The notes below the pieces were generated by a model that had not been told where the DNA came from, ran no database searches, and was given only the letters and a program-made list of their open reading frames with translations. 64,000 nucleotides of DNA, taken from Sphingomonas alpina (lineage in GTDB: Bacteria > Pseudomonadota > Alphaproteobacteria > Sphingomonadales > Sphingomonadaceae). Positions 1-9,717 of this stretch are shown here, in pieces. Made by a program: the position numbers and the translations under genes. Where the stretch lies: NCBI RefSeq assembly GCF_014490665.1, contig NZ_CP061038.1:3986001-4050000 (forward strand). The letters are read 5' to 3'. Positions within the stretch are counted from its first letter, which is position 1; every line of letters begins with the position of its first letter.

Positions 1-180
1 GCGAATGGCCTGTTGACGCAATTCGGTGCTGGGGGTGCGCTGATCGGGCCGCCACTCGGTGGCCTGGTCGTGGGTCTATGGGGCTGGGCCGGGCTGGGCA
101 TTGCTGTCGCGCTGCTCACGCTGCTGATGCTCGCGGCCGTCGCGGCGGCCGAAGGGGTCGGCAGCACACGCCGGACTTGA
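1..180 (+). CDS. MFS-type transporter, C-terminal end (partial)
   Basis: The window opens inside this gene. Frame 1 encodes the last 59 residues: a Gly-rich segment (GAGGALIGPPLGG) followed by a long hydrophobic helix (LGIAVALLTLLMLAAVAA) and a short polar tail before the TGA. A Gly/Pro-rich loop leading into a final membrane helix is usual for the twelfth transmembrane segment of a major facilitator protein. The substrate cannot be judged from this fragment. It converges on the MFS gene at 434-1705, whose sequence is different. Confidence 0.6.
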   Translation, partial: ANGLLTQFGAGGALIGPPLGGLVVGLWGWAGLGIAVALLTLLMLAAVAAAEGVGSTRRT

Positions 181-213
181 AGATCCCAGCGCCGGTATAT
201 ATTATATAAACGC

Positions 214-290
214 CTGATATATAATGATTTATCTCAATCCTCTGATACAATAGCGGAAGAGATATGTTACATCCCTGGTGTAACATATCT
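214..290 (-). repeat. Palindrome AGATATGTTACA-n7-TGTAACATATCT with conserved flank (copy 1)
   Basis: Positions 260-290 form a perfect inverted repeat with 12-base arms and a 7-base spacer. Read on the minus strand, ATATATCAG follows 37 bases later (214-222). The same palindrome with one arm mismatch, followed by ATATATCAG after 39 bases, is found at 55532-55610. The rest of 181-433 is AT-rich with no credible gene. It lies between two convergent transporter genes, so it could be a 3' RNA structure or a dispersed repeat; no U-tract follows the hairpin directly. Confidence 0.6.
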
Positions 291-433
291 CCGGCCGGCC
301 GTTCTCGACGGCGATTCAACCATTGCACGGGATCGGGCATGTCATCGCTTGCCGGATTGATATCGGCACGCTCTTTCTCAGTGTCGAACATGGCATAGCA
401 CAGGCTGCCGATATGCCCGGTGCGCTCGAAGCG

Positions 434-1705
434 TTATGCCTCTGCCGGCACCGCGTGCGCAGATCCGCGCCCGATCATCCGGTCGAAGCGGATCAGCGCG
501 ATCGCGATCAGCGTCAGCGGGACCAATGTCATGTAGAAGGCGTTCTGCCCGGACAGGTGCTGGAAGATCATGCCGGTCAGGAACGACCCGATCGTGCCGC
601 CCAGCGCCGAGAAGATCACCATCAGCCCGACCATCGCCGCATGCCTTTCCTGCGGCAGCGAGGTGAGCATGACCGAGCACAGGGTTGGGTAGATCGGCGC
701 CATGAACACCCCGATCAGCGGGAAGACATAGGCCGCGACCGGCGCATTGAGCCAGCCGACACCGGGGCGCAGCGTCAGTCCCTGAGTGGTCGGCAGAGTC
801 AGCAGCACCAGGGCGGCGACGCAGACGATGCAGGCCAGCATCAGCTTCAACCAGTGGATCCGCCGCAGCAGCGCGCTCGCGCCGAGCCGGCCGATCGCGA
901 GCGCCGCGACGAAAATGCTCGATGCCTGCACGCTCATCTCGGGCGGCAGATGGAGGATCTCGTTATTGAAGGTCGGCAGCCAGGTGCCGATGCTCTGCTC
1001 GATCAGCACATAGAGGAAGATCGAGACGAGAAAGGCGATTGCGGTCGGCAGTGCGAGCAGCCGCAGCATCTGCCGCCAGCCCGCGCTTTTCGCCGCCGCG
1101 CTTTCCGGCTCTGCCCCAATCTCGTTGGCGCTTTCGTCGAGCGGGGTGATTGCCCACAATCCGGCCGCCACCGCGCACAGACCGGCGATCAGCCAATAGA
1201 CGTGCAGCCAGTCGGTGCCGGTCGCATCGGCGCCGATGAACCAGGAGAACATCCATACGCCGATCAGCACGCCGACCATGAACACGCCCTCGACCAGTCC
1301 GGTCAGGCTGGCATGCCCGGCGCGGTCAGGGCGGAGCAGGCCGATCGAGGCATAGGTCGCAACCTTGCCGGTGCCGAAGCAGATGCCGGTCAGGACGAAG
1401 AAAAGCTGAGTCATCCAGAAGGCGTTGGCGATCGACATGAGCAGCGCGCCCATGCCAACGAGGGTCATCGACGCGATCAGCGCGCGGCGAAACCCGAATT
1501 TCGGCAAGCGCGTGGCAAGCAGGAACGAGGCGATGACGACCGACAAATCCTTGCACGCCTCGAGCGACGAGGCATGCGTCTTGGTCACGCCATAATGCCG
1601 GATCGATTGCAGGATGACCACGCCGACGCTGTTCATCAGCAGGCCGAGGACCGCATATGTCAGGATCAGCGCGATGACCGCGCGCGTCTGTGTGCCCATC
1701 GCCAT
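434..1705 (-). CDS. MFS transporter
   Basis: This 423-residue protein has about twelve hydrophobic segments spread over its whole length and a longer polar loop near the middle (about residues 205-225), the layout of a major facilitator superfamily permease in the inner membrane. The N-terminal half contains a loop with basic residues (TRLPKFGFRRALI) in the place of the usual motif A between helices 2 and 3. It resembles MFS carriers of sugars or organic anions, but no residue fixes the substrate. A second in-frame ATG lies at 1699. The gene stands alone on its strand, facing away from the hydrolase at 1902. Confidence 0.85.
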   Translation of the reverse strand: MAMGTQTRAVIALILTYAVLGLLMNSVGVVILQSIRHYGVTKTHASSLEACKDLSVVIASFLLATRLPKFGFRRALIASMTLVGMGALLMSIANAFWMTQLFFVLTGICFGTGKVATYASIGLLRPDRAGHASLTGLVEGVFMVGVLIGVWMFSWFIGADATGTDWLHVYWLIAGLCAVAAGLWAITPLDESANEIGAEPESAAAKSAGWRQMLRLLALPTAIAFLVSIFLYVLIEQSIGTWLPTFNNEILHLPPEMSVQASSIFVAALAIGRLGASALLRRIHWLKLMLACIVCVAALVLLTLPTTQGLTLRPGVGWLNAPVAAYVFPLIGVFMAPIYPTLCSVMLTSLPQERHAAMVGLMVIFSALGGTIGSFLTGMIFQHLSGQNAFYMTLVPLTLIAIALIRFDRMIGRGSAHAVPAEA

Positions 1706-1901
1706 TCCCCGCCTTCCGATCCGTCCTGCGGACCTTGAAATCCGACTTTAACGTGAAATGCCGAGCCTGCAAGAAATGCATTTCATAGAAGGTCGGTCGC
1801 CATTTGCGAGCAGCGTGGGATTGCCCCGGCCAACCTCTCGCTTATGCTGACCCCGCAGATCGGGCACGGCGCGTACCGTGCAGGCGCAAGAGGAAGAGAA
1901 G

Positions 1902-2789
1902 ATGACCGCAGCATTCGACCTCCAGTCCATCGCGCTGCCGACCGGCGTCACGCTCGACGTCGCGGTGGCGGGCGACCCGGCCAATCCGGCGATCATCCTG
2001 CTCCACGGCTTTCCCGAATCGCACCGCACCTGGCGCCACCAGATTCCCGAACTGGCCAGGACCCATTTCGTGCTCGCGCCCGACCAGCGCGGCTTTGCCC
2101 GTTCGTCCAAGCCGGCCGAGGTCAGCGATTACACCCCGGACAAGATGGTCGCCGACCTGGCCGCGCTGGCCGATCATTTCGGCATCGCGACCTTCACCCT
2201 GGTCGGGCACGACTGGGGCGGCGCGATCGCCTGGATGGCGGCGCTGACCCGGCCCGACCGCGTCGAACGGCTGATCATCGTCAATGCGCCACACCCCTAT
2301 GTCTTCCAGAAGACGATGTTCGATGACCTCCGTCAGCGCGAAGCGAGCCAATATATCCGCGCCTTCCGCAATCCCGAATTCGAGAAGCATATCCAGAGCA
2401 TCGGTCTCAGCGCCTTTTTCGACAGCAGCTTCCTGCGCCACACCGACTTCGCCAATGTCGCCGATGAAAAGCCGATCTATCTCGACCAATGGGGCCAGCC
2501 CGGCGCGATGACCGCGATGCTCAACTGGTACCGCGCGAGCGCCATCATCGTGCCCGAGATGGACGAAACGCCGGAGCGCCCGGCCTTTCTCAACGCGCCC
2601 TTCCCGCCACTGAAGCAGCCGGCACTGGTGATCTGGGGCCTGAAGGATGCAGCGCTCCTGCCGAGCCAGCTCGAAGGGCTCGATACGCTGGTGCCCGACA
2701 TGACGCTGGTCAAGGTCGATGCGGGGCATTTCGTACCATGGGAAGCGCCCGAGGCAGTAACGAGCGCGATCCAGGAGTGGCTAGGCTAA
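1902..2789 (+). CDS. alpha/beta hydrolase, epoxide-hydrolase type
   Basis: A 295-residue cytoplasmic alpha/beta-hydrolase. Visible are the oxyanion motif LLHGFPESHRTW near residue 30, the nucleophile elbow GHDWGG with Asp104, and the catalytic His276 in DAGHFVPWEAP. Asp as nucleophile plus an HGFPES-type HGXP motif is typical of epoxide hydrolases and haloalkane dehalogenases rather than Ser esterases. I chose the ATG at 1902 because AGGAAGAG sits just upstream; an in-frame GTG at 1878 would add eight residues. The physiological substrate is not known. A short hairpin follows the stop codon. Confidence 0.85.
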   Translation: MTAAFDLQSIALPTGVTLDVAVAGDPANPAIILLHGFPESHRTWRHQIPELARTHFVLAPDQRGFARSSKPAEVSDYTPDKMVADLAALADHFGIATFTLVGHDWGGAIAWMAALTRPDRVERLIIVNAPHPYVFQKTMFDDLRQREASQYIRAFRNPEFEKHIQSIGLSAFFDSSFLRHTDFANVADEKPIYLDQWGQPGAMTAMLNWYRASAIIVPEMDETPERPAFLNAPFPPLKQPALVIWGLKDAALLPSQLEGLDTLVPDMTLVKVDAGHFVPWEAPEAVTSAIQEWLG

Positions 2790-2809
2790 TCCTCCCCGGT
2801 GCGGGAGGA
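2790..2809. terminator. Hairpin between convergent genes
   Basis: TCCTCCC and GGGAGGA pair around a 6-base loop directly after the hydrolase stop and just before the stop of the convergent DUF2332 gene. There is no clear T-run, so it may act as a bidirectional stem terminator. A longer hairpin with a related stem is seen at 11667-11700. Confidence 0.45.
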
Positions 2810-2810
2810 A

Positions 2811-3854
2811 CTATAGCGGTTCCACCCACGCGCCGTGCGCCTGCACGTTCGCCAGTTGCACGGCGTACTCGAACCCTGGCCAACTCTGCACCCACACTTG
2901 CTGCTGCGCGGTGTTGCGGTTCGGCTCCATCCGCACCCACGCCAACGGCCGTTCCACCGTTGCCGCCGCCCCCGCCGCTTTCATCGCCGCCTCGATCCGC
3001 GACTGGCGCTCGGCGCCGAGATATTGCCACACCACCGAATGCATCAGCACACGCGTCACGCCCGCCGCCTGTGGTTCTGCAAGCCGTGCCCCGACCCAGT
3101 CGGCGGCGTCGCCCTGCACCATATCGACCGGCCGCGCTTCGATCATCGCGATCGCATGCGCCAGGCGTTTGGTACGTTCGGGATTGTCGGCCCAGATATA
3201 GGCGCGCAGCCGGTCCGCTGCTTTTGCATCGGTCACGTCGACCGGCTGGATCTCAGCGCCGCGCACCGAGACGATCTCGACCGGCACCTGCGGCGGTGGC
3301 GCGCCGCGCCACTCAGGCCGGATCGTCACCGACGAATCCGCCGGCCCGACCATCGTGCCGCCAAGGTCGAAGCGGAAGCGGTCGATCAGCAGATTGAGCC
3401 CCGCGCTCGACCCGATCTCGAGCAGTTCCAGCTTTGGTCCATGACGCCGCGCGACTTCGATCAGGCCGGTCATCAAGGCGGCCGATCGGCCCGCTTCGTT
3501 GGTCTGGGGCGGGCCATCGAGCCACGGATAAAGCGCCGCGTCATGCGCGGCGAAGCTCTCGCGCAGGATGCGCTGCACGATGTCGGGATCGACGATCTCA
3601 CCTGCGAACACGCGCGAAAGCGCCGGCGCGACGCCGGCAAGGTCGAGCGCATGCAGCCCGCCGACCAGCCGCAGCGGCAAGGCGTCGGTGGTCGGCTCGC
3701 CCGGCCAGTCGAGCACCCGCGCGCCGGTTTTCGTGTCCCGGTCGAGGCTCACCGCAAGCGCGGCGCAAATCCGCGCGGTGATCGGCGCGCCCATCACGGT
3801 GCAGAAATGCTCCTGGATCAGGAATGCACCGCGATTATTCTGCTCATCCGCCAT
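2811..3854 (-). CDS. DUF2332 family protein
   Basis: A 347-residue protein of the DUF2332 family. The core has [20 protein letters not shown] (about residues 145-165), a glycine-containing loop like those that bind S-adenosylmethionine in Rossmann-fold methyltransferases, and MHSVVWQYL further on, both characteristic of the family. No reaction is established, and the methyltransferase-like fold is an inference. I chose the ATG at 3854 because GGAGG stands six bases upstream; the open frame continues upstream but there runs antisense through hisG. It is divergent from hisG with about 64 bases between the starts, so the two promoters must lie very close together. Confidence 0.82.
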   Translation of the reverse strand: MADEQNNRGAFLIQEHFCTVMGAPITARICAALAVSLDRDTKTGARVLDWPGEPTTDALPLRLVGGLHALDLAGVAPALSRVFAGEIVDPDIVQRILRESFAAHDAALYPWLDGPPQTNEAGRSAALMTGLIEVARRHGPKLELLEIGSSAGLNLLIDRFRFDLGGTMVGPADSSVTIRPEWRGAPPPQVPVEIVSVRGAEIQPVDVTDAKAADRLRAYIWADNPERTKRLAHAIAMIEARPVDMVQGDAADWVGARLAEPQAAGVTRVLMHSVVWQYLGAERQSRIEAAMKAAGAAATVERPLAWVRMEPNRNTAQQQVWVQSWPGFEYAVQLANVQAHGAWVEPL

Positions 3855-3918
3855 ATCAGCCTCCATTTTGGCGGCGTTGTTGCGCCCGCGAACGGCCCCA
3901 AGTAAAGCCCGCTCGATC

Positions 3919-4593
3919 ATGGCCGCACCAATCACCCCTCCCTTGATAATCGCCGTCCCCAAGGGACGCATCCTGGCCGAGGCCGTGCCGCTGCTGCAGC
4001 GCGCCGGAATCGAGCCCGAAGCGGCGTTTTCCGACGAGGACAGCCGCGCGCTGCGCTTCGCCACGAGCAATCCCGGCATCGACCTGATCCGTGTCCGTGC
4101 ATTCGACGTCGCGACCTTCGTCGCGCACGGTGCGGCGCAGCTCGGCATCGTGGGATCGGACGTGCTGGCGGAGTTCGATTATTCCGAGCTCTACGCCCCG
4201 GTCGATCTCGGCATCGGCCATTGCCGCCTGTCGGTCGCCGAGCCCGCCGCGCTCGCCGCGACCGACGATCCGCGCGGCTGGAGCCATGTGCGTATCGCAA
4301 CCAAATATCCGCACATCACCCGCGCCCATTTCGAGGCGCGCGGCGTCCAGGCGGAATGCGTCAAGCTGAACGGCGCGATGGAGCTGGCGCCGCTGCTCGG
4401 CCTGGCGCCGCGCATCGTCGATCTGGTGTCGTCGGGCCGCACGCTGAAGGAGAATGGGCTGGTCGAGGTCGAGGTGATCGCCGAAGTGACCTCGCGCCTG
4501 ATCGTCAACCGCGCCGCGTTCAAGACACGCACCGAAGTCGTGCCGCTGGTCGAGGCATTCCGGCGCGCGGTAGACCAGACTCGTGCGGCGTAG
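3919..4593 (+). CDS. hisG: ATP phosphoribosyltransferase, short form
   Basis: HisG joins ATP and PRPP to give phosphoribosyl-ATP, the first and feedback-controlled step of histidine synthesis. The 224-residue product has the family landmarks [10 protein letters not shown] near the N terminus, LGIVGSDVL, and the C-terminal [18 protein letters not shown]-binding region. The length is that of the short HisG, which lacks the C-terminal regulatory domain and in other bacteria needs the HisZ partner; no hisZ is in this window. hisD follows 30 bases downstream on the same strand, so the two genes are probably cotranscribed. Confidence 0.96.
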   Translation: MAAPITPPLIIAVPKGRILAEAVPLLQRAGIEPEAAFSDEDSRALRFATSNPGIDLIRVRAFDVATFVAHGAAQLGIVGSDVLAEFDYSELYAPVDLGIGHCRLSVAEPAALAATDDPRGWSHVRIATKYPHITRAHFEARGVQAECVKLNGAMELAPLLGLAPRIVDLVSSGRTLKENGLVEVEVIAEVTSRLIVNRAAFKTRTEVVPLVEAFRRAVDQTRAA

Positions 4594-4623
4594 CGCCCCG
4601 CCCCTCTGCGGAGCATTCACCTC

Positions 4624-5913
4624 TTGCTGAAGCTCTCCACCTCCGACCCCGGCTTTGACCGCGACTTCGCTGCCCTGGTCAATGCGCGGCGCGAATCCGA
4701 TGCCGATGTCGCGCGCGACGTACGCACCATCATTGCCAGCGTGCGGGACGAAGGCGACTCGGCGATTGCCGCGTTCACGAAGAAGTTCGATCATCACGAC
4801 CTGAACGAAACCGGCTGGCGGATCGAAAAGACCGATTGGATCGCGGCCTATGAAGGTCTCGACCCGGCTCTGCGCGATGCACTCGAACTCGCCGCCACGC
4901 GCATTGCGGCCTATCACGAGAAGCAGAAGCCGGCGGACAGCGACACGATCGACAGCGCCGGCGTCCGTCTGGGTGCACGCTGGAACGCGATCCAGCATGC
5001 CGGCATCTACATCCCAGGCGGTCGTGCGGCCTATCCGTCATCGGTACTGATGAACGCCATTCCCGCCAAGGTCGCCGGGGTCGAACGGCTCGTCATGGTC
5101 ACGCCCACGCCCAAGGGCGAGATCAACCCGCTCGTGCTCGCCGCGGCGCATATCGCCGGGGTGGACGAAATCTGGCGCGTCGGCGGCGCGCAGGCGATCG
5201 CCGCACTCGCCTATGGCACCGGGCGCATTGCCGCGGTGGATGTCATCACCGGCCCGGGCAATGCCTGGGTCGCCGAGGCCAAGCGCCAGCTTTACGGCGT
5301 GGTCGGCATCGACATGGTTGCGGGTCCGTCCGAGATCGTGGTCGTCGCCGATGGCAGGAACGATCCCGAGTGGATCGCGGCCGACCTGCTCAGCCAGTCC
5401 GAGCATGATCCGACCAGCCAGTCGATCCTGTTCACCGACAATGCCAGTTTTGCCGAGCGCGTCGCCGATGCGGTCGACCTGCAGATCGGCCAGCTCTCCA
5501 CCGCCCGCGTCGCGCGTGACAGCTGGGATGCGAACGGCGCGATCATCGTCACGGCCGACCTGATGGAGGCGATGCCGCTGGTCGACCGCCTCGCTCCCGA
5601 GCATCTCGAGCTGGCCTGCGATGACCCGCAAGCGCTGTTCGACCGCGTCCGCCATGCCGGGTCGGTGTTTCTTGGCCGTCACACGCCCGAAGCGATCGGC
5701 GATTATGTCGCCGGCCCCAATCACGTCCTCCCCACCGGCCGGCGCGCGCGCTTCGCCTCCGGCCTGTCGGTGCTCGACTTCATGAAGCGCACCAGCTTCC
5801 TGCAGTGTGACGAAGCAGCGCTCGCGGCGATCGGTCCGGCCGCGGTGGCGCTGGCCGAAGCCGAGGGTCTGCCAGCACATGCCAGGTCGGTGGCGCTGCG
5901 CTTGACCAAATAA
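4624..5913 (+). CDS. hisD: Histidinol dehydrogenase
   Basis: HisD oxidises L-histidinol to L-histidine in two NAD-dependent steps and is a zinc enzyme. The 429-residue length is normal. The family blocks are intact: VITGPGNAWVAEAKRQLYG, AGPSEIVVVAD, LLSQSEHDP with the metal-binding Gln/His, and the C-terminal HAGSVFLG and YVAGPNHVLPT segments. Translation appears to start at TTG 4624, since no ATG or GTG lies near the conserved beginning. It follows hisG directly and is followed by nusB after a 49-base gap, an order common in sphingomonads. Confidence 0.96.
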   Translation: MLKLSTSDPGFDRDFAALVNARRESDADVARDVRTIIASVRDEGDSAIAAFTKKFDHHDLNETGWRIEKTDWIAAYEGLDPALRDALELAATRIAAYHEKQKPADSDTIDSAGVRLGARWNAIQHAGIYIPGGRAAYPSSVLMNAIPAKVAGVERLVMVTPTPKGEINPLVLAAAHIAGVDEIWRVGGAQAIAALAYGTGRIAAVDVITGPGNAWVAEAKRQLYGVVGIDMVAGPSEIVVVADGRNDPEWIAADLLSQSEHDPTSQSILFTDNASFAERVADAVDLQIGQLSTARVARDSWDANGAIIVTADLMEAMPLVDRLAPEHLELACDDPQALFDRVRHAGSVFLGRHTPEAIGDYVAGPNHVLPTGRRARFASGLSVLDFMKRTSFLQCDEAALAAIGPAAVALAEAEGLPAHARSVALRLTK

Positions 5914-5962
5914 GCCGGAAACGGGGTGGGGTTTTTCATCCAGCCGCGTTAAGAGCGGGCAA

Positions 5963-6420
5963 ATGTCCCAACGTACCGCCCCCGCTCCAAAGCCCGCGCC
6001 GCCGCGCGGCTTGCCGCCGCGCAAGCACTGTATCAGCATGAAATGGAGGGCACCGCGATCCCGTCGCTGCTCCATGAGTTTCACAATCACCGGCTCGGCG
6101 CGACGATCGAGGATGCGGAATATGCCGAGGCGGAGGTCGATTTCTTCGACGATGTCGTCAAGGGCACGCATGCACGGCTGGCCGAGATCGACACGATCGT
6201 CGCGGCGAAGCTCGCCAAGGGCTGGAGCCTGACCCGGCTCGACAAGGCGATGCGCGCGATTCTGCGTGCCGGCACCTATGAACTGCTCGCGCGGCCCGAT
6301 GTGCCGGTCGGCACGGTGATCACCGAATATGTCGATGTTGCGCACGCCTTTTTCGACAAGCGCGAAGCCGGGTTCGTCAACGGCCTGCTCGACGCGATCG
6401 CGAAAGATGTCCGGACTTAA
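5963..6420 (+). CDS. nusB: Transcription antitermination factor NusB, apparently frameshifted near its N terminus
   Basis: NusB binds boxA RNA with NusE (ribosomal protein S10) in rRNA antitermination. The frame from ATG 6043 gives the main body, with YVDVAHAFFDKREAGFVNGLLD, cut here to its last part VDVAHAFFDKREAGFVNG, as the typical C-terminal helix. The same frame reads back, with no start codon, through ARAAARLAAAQALYQHEMEG, which is the standard NusB first helix. The only plausible start, ATG 5963 (MSQRTAP...), is in another frame. Adding one C to the run at 5979-5983 joins the two into a normal N terminus. thiL starts immediately after the stop. Confidence 0.85.
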
Positions 6421-7323
6421 GTGACCGAGGCCGAGTTCCTCGCTGCGCTGCGCACCCTGCCGCTCCATCCTGGGGCGAACGGCCTGTCCGACGACAGCGC
6501 GAGTCTCGGCCAATATGTCCTGACCACCGACACGATCGTCGAGACGATCCACTTCTTGCCCGGCGACCTTCCCGGGGACGTGGCGTGGAAGCTCGTCGTG
6601 ACCAATCTGTCGGACCTTGCCGCGAAGGGCGCGACGCCGGTCGGGGTGTTGCTCAATTATCCGTTGAGCGGTGGCGCTTGGGATACGGCATTCCTTGCCG
6701 GCTTCGCTCATGTGCTGCGCAGCTTCGACACGCCGCTGCTCGGCGGCGACACGGTGTCGCTGCCGCACGGCGCCCCCCGCATCCTGACACTCACCGCGAT
6801 CGGGAGTGCTGCCGCCGCAACGCCGCTGCGCTCGGGCGCGAACCCGGGCGATCTGCTCTACGTCACCGGCACGGTCGGCAATGCCGGCGCCGGCCTTGCC
6901 ATTGCGCGGGGCAAGCCGGGACCCGACGAACTGCTTGACGCCTATCGCCGTCCCCAGCCCCGTCTCGCCGAGGGCCGCGCGCTTGCCCCCCATGTTCATG
7001 CGATGATGGACGTGTCGGATGGCCTGCTGATCGACGCGCGGCGCATGGCCGAGACATCGGGGCTGGCGGTGACGATCGATCTTGCCGCGATGCCACTCTC
7101 CCAAGCCTATCTCGACTTTGCCGGCCGCACCCGCGACACCCGCCTTGCCGCCGCGACCGCGGGCGACGATTATGAATTGCTGTTCGCAGCACCCCCTGGC
7201 CATACCCCACCGGCAACGGCAACGCCGATCGGCCGGTTCGACCCTGGCGCCGGTCTGATCCTGCATGACGGCGGCGATGTGCTGCCGCTTCCCAGTCATC
7301 TCGGATTTCAGCACGATATCTGA
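6421..7323 (+). CDS. thiL: Thiamine-monophosphate kinase
   Basis: ThiL phosphorylates thiamine monophosphate to thiamine diphosphate, the active cofactor. The 300-residue protein belongs to the PurM/AIR-synthase-like fold. It carries the metal and nucleotide motifs TTDTIVETIHF (about residues 35-45), LLGGDTVS, MDVSDGLLID and AGDDYELLFA, which match the family pattern. It starts with GTG directly behind the nusB TAA without any gap, which indicates translational coupling. About 104 bases separate it from hppA. Confidence 0.95.
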   Translation: MTEAEFLAALRTLPLHPGANGLSDDSASLGQYVLTTDTIVETIHFLPGDLPGDVAWKLVVTNLSDLAAKGATPVGVLLNYPLSGGAWDTAFLAGFAHVLRSFDTPLLGGDTVSLPHGAPRILTLTAIGSAAAATPLRSGANPGDLLYVTGTVGNAGAGLAIARGKPGPDELLDAYRRPQPRLAEGRALAPHVHAMMDVSDGLLIDARRMAETSGLAVTIDLAAMPLSQAYLDFAGRTRDTRLAAATAGDDYELLFAAPPGHTPPATATPIGRFDPGAGLILHDGGDVLPLPSHLGFQHDI

Positions 7324-7427
7324 CCGGGTTGCGCTCCGCGTTACCCGCCTTATACCTTTCCCCAAACCGTAGGGGACGCGGTCAGCCTGACCATCCGTCC
7401 CAAGCGACATAAAGGGGAAGGATCAGC

Positions 7428-9551
7428 ATGACGATTGTCTATGCCGCCATAATCTGCGGCCTGATTGCCGTAGTGTACGGCATCATCACCAGCCGCCAGG
7501 TGCTCGCCGCGAGCCCAGGCAATGAAAAGATGCAGGATATCGCCGCCGCGATCGCGGAAGGCGCCAAGGCCTATCTCGGCCGTCAATACCGCACCATCGC
7601 CATTGTCGGCATCGTCGTCGCGGCGCTGGTCACTTTCTTCCTCGGCTACGTATCCGCGATCGGTTTCGCGATCGGTGCGATCCTGTCGGGCGTGACCGGC
7701 TTCATCGGCATGAACGTGTCGGTCAAGGCGAACGTCCGCACCGCGGAGGCCGCGCGCACCTCGCTGCAGGGCGGCCTGACCATGGCGTTCCGCTCGGGCG
7801 CGGTCACCGGCATGCTCGTGGCCGGCCTTGGCCTGCTCGCGATCGCCGGCTTCTTCTGGTACCTGACCGGTCCCGGCGGACATGCGCCGACCTCGCGCAT
7901 CGTGATCGACTCGCTCGTCGCACTCGCCTTCGGCGCCTCGCTGATCTCGATCTTCGCGCGTCTCGGCGGCGGCATCTTCACCAAGGCGGCTGACGTCGGT
8001 GCCGATCTGGTCGGCAAGGTCGAGGCGGGCATTCCCGAGGACGATCCCCGCAACCCCGCCACCATCGCCGACAATGTCGGCGACAATGTCGGCGACTGCG
8101 CGGGCATGGCGGCCGATCTGTTCGAAACCTATGTCGTGACGCTCGGCGTGACGATGGTGTCGATCGCCCTGCTCGTCCAGGCCTCGGCCGGCGAGCTGCT
8201 CGCGCTGATGGGCCTGCCGCTGATCGTCGGCGGCGTGTGCATCATCACCTCGATCATCGGCACCTATATGGTGCGTCTCGGCAGCAACAATTCGATCATG
8301 GGCGCGCTCTACAAGGGCTTCTGGACCACGGTCATCCTGTCGATCCCGGCGATCTATTTCGCCACCCAGTACACGCTTGGCGACATGCACACCGTGATCG
8401 GCGGCGCGGCTTTCCTCGAACCCGGCGTGGCCAATTCGGGCTTCACCGGCATGGACCTGTTCTGGTGCATGATGATCGGCCTCGCGCTGACCGGCGCGCT
8501 GGTGTGGATCACCGAATATTATACCGGCACCAATTACCGCCCGGTCAAGTCGATCGCCAAGGCATCGGAAACCGGCCACGGCACCAACGTCATCCAGGGC
8601 CTCGCGGTCAGCCTCGAAAGCCCGGCGCTGCCGACGATCGTCATCTCGATCGCGGTTATCGCCAGCTATCAGCTGGCGGGCGTGATCGGCATCGCGTTCG
8701 GCGCGACCGCAATGCTGGCGCTGGCCGGCATGGTCGTGGCGCTCGATGCCTATGGTCCAGTCACGGATAACGCCGGCGGCATCGCCGAAATGGCCGGCCT
8801 GCCCGACGATGTCCGTCACCGCACCGACGCGCTCGATGCGGTCGGCAACACCACCAAGGCGGTGACCAAGGGCTATGCGATCGGCTCGGCGGCACTCGCC
8901 GCACTGGTGCTGTTCGGTGCCTACACGACCGATCTCGGGATCTATTTCCCCGATCTCAACGTCGATTTCTCGCTCTCCAACCCGTACGTCATTGTCGGCC
9001 TGCTGCTCGGCGCGCTGTTGCCGTTCAGCTTCGGCGCATTCGGCATGACCGCGGTCGGCCGGGCGGCGGGATCGGTGGTCGAGGATGTCCGTGCCCAGTT
9101 CCGCGACAATCCCGGCATCATGGAAGGGACCAGCCGTCCCGACTATGCCCGCACCGTCGATCTCGTCACCAAGGCGGCGATCAAGGAGATGATCATCCCG
9201 TCGCTGCTGCCGGTGCTCGCGCCGATCGCAGTGTACTTCATCATCACCGCGGTATCGGATCAGGCGAGCGGCTTCGCGGCACTCGGGGCGCTGTTGCTCG
9301 GCGTGATCGTGTCGGGACTGTTCGTCGCCATCTCGATGACCTCGGGCGGCGGCGCATGGGATAATGCGAAGAAGTATATCGAGGACGGCAATCACGGCGG
9401 CAAGGGCAGCGAGGCCCACAAGGCCGCGGTGACCGGCGATACTGTCGGCGATCCGTACAAGGATACGGCAGGTCCGGCGGTCAATCCGATGATCAAGATC
9501 ACCAACATCGTTGCCCTGTTGCTGCTCGCGGCGCTCGCGCACGCGGCCTGA
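7428..9551 (+). CDS. hppA: Membrane-bound proton-translocating pyrophosphatase, K+-independent type
   Basis: This 707-residue integral membrane enzyme couples hydrolysis of inorganic pyrophosphate to proton export across the inner membrane. It has about 16 hydrophobic helices and the substrate-binding signature [20 protein letters not shown] with the following [19 protein letters not shown] block (about residues 190-230). In [10 protein letters not shown] the residue that separates the subclasses is Lys (about residue 477), which in known enzymes marks the K+-independent group; K+-dependent ones have Ala. The ATG at 7428 has GGGGAAGGA upstream. A strong hairpin terminator follows the stop. 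Confidence 0.96.
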   Translation: MTIVYAAIICGLIAVVYGIITSRQVLAASPGNEKMQDIAAAIAEGAKAYLGRQYRTIAIVGIVVAALVTFFLGYVSAIGFAIGAILSGVTGFIGMNVSVKANVRTAEAARTSLQGGLTMAFRSGAVTGMLVAGLGLLAIAGFFWYLTGPGGHAPTSRIVIDSLVALAFGASLISIFARLGGGIFTKAADVGADLVGKVEAGIPEDDPRNPATIADNVGDNVGDCAGMAADLFETYVVTLGVTMVSIALLVQASAGELLALMGLPLIVGGVCIITSIIGTYMVRLGSNNSIMGALYKGFWTTVILSIPAIYFATQYTLGDMHTVIGGAAFLEPGVANSGFTGMDLFWCMMIGLALTGALVWITEYYTGTNYRPVKSIAKASETGHGTNVIQGLAVSLESPALPTIVISIAVIASYQLAGVIGIAFGATAMLALAGMVVALDAYGPVTDNAGGIAEMAGLPDDVRHRTDALDAVGNTTKAVTKGYAIGSAALAALVLFGAYTTDLGIYFPDLNVDFSLSNPYVIVGLLLGALLPFSFGAFGMTAVGRAAGSVVEDVRAQFRDNPGIMEGTSRPDYARTVDLVTKAAIKEMIIPSLLPVLAPIAVYFIITAVSDQASGFAALGALLLGVIVSGLFVAISMTSGGGAWDNAKKYIEDGNHGGKGSEAHKAAVTGDTVGDPYKDTAGPAVNPMIKITNIVALLLLAALAHAA

Positions 9552-9577
9552 CAGGCCCGACCTTCCGGTCGCAGGAG

Positions 9578-9619
9578 CGGCCCGCGTGGAACTGTCCGCG
9601 CGGGCCGTTTCCATTTTTG
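9578..9619 (+). terminator. Rho-independent terminator after hppA
   Basis: CGGCCCGCG (9578-9586) pairs with CGCGGGCCG (9599-9607) around a 12-base loop, and a T-rich stretch ending in TTTTT follows. It lies 27 bases past the hppA stop, so it most likely ends the hisG-hppA transcript or an hppA transcript. Confidence 0.8.
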
Positions 9620-9717
9620 CCCGCTATGGATGCGTTCTCTTTCGGCAATGCTTTCAAGCGGCTGCGCAGCGCGATATCAAACTACGCCATCGGGACATGA
9701 GATCGGGGCTGGGGAAT

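Noticed and set aside
323..1738. A 471-codon plus-strand frame
   Set aside because: It is antisense to the MFS transporter at 434-1705 and has no recognisable domain.
5038..9614. Long minus-strand open frames (790 and 754 codons) opposite hisD, thiL and hppA
   Set aside because: They are shadows of well-identified housekeeping genes, with Arg/Asp/His-rich low-complexity translations.
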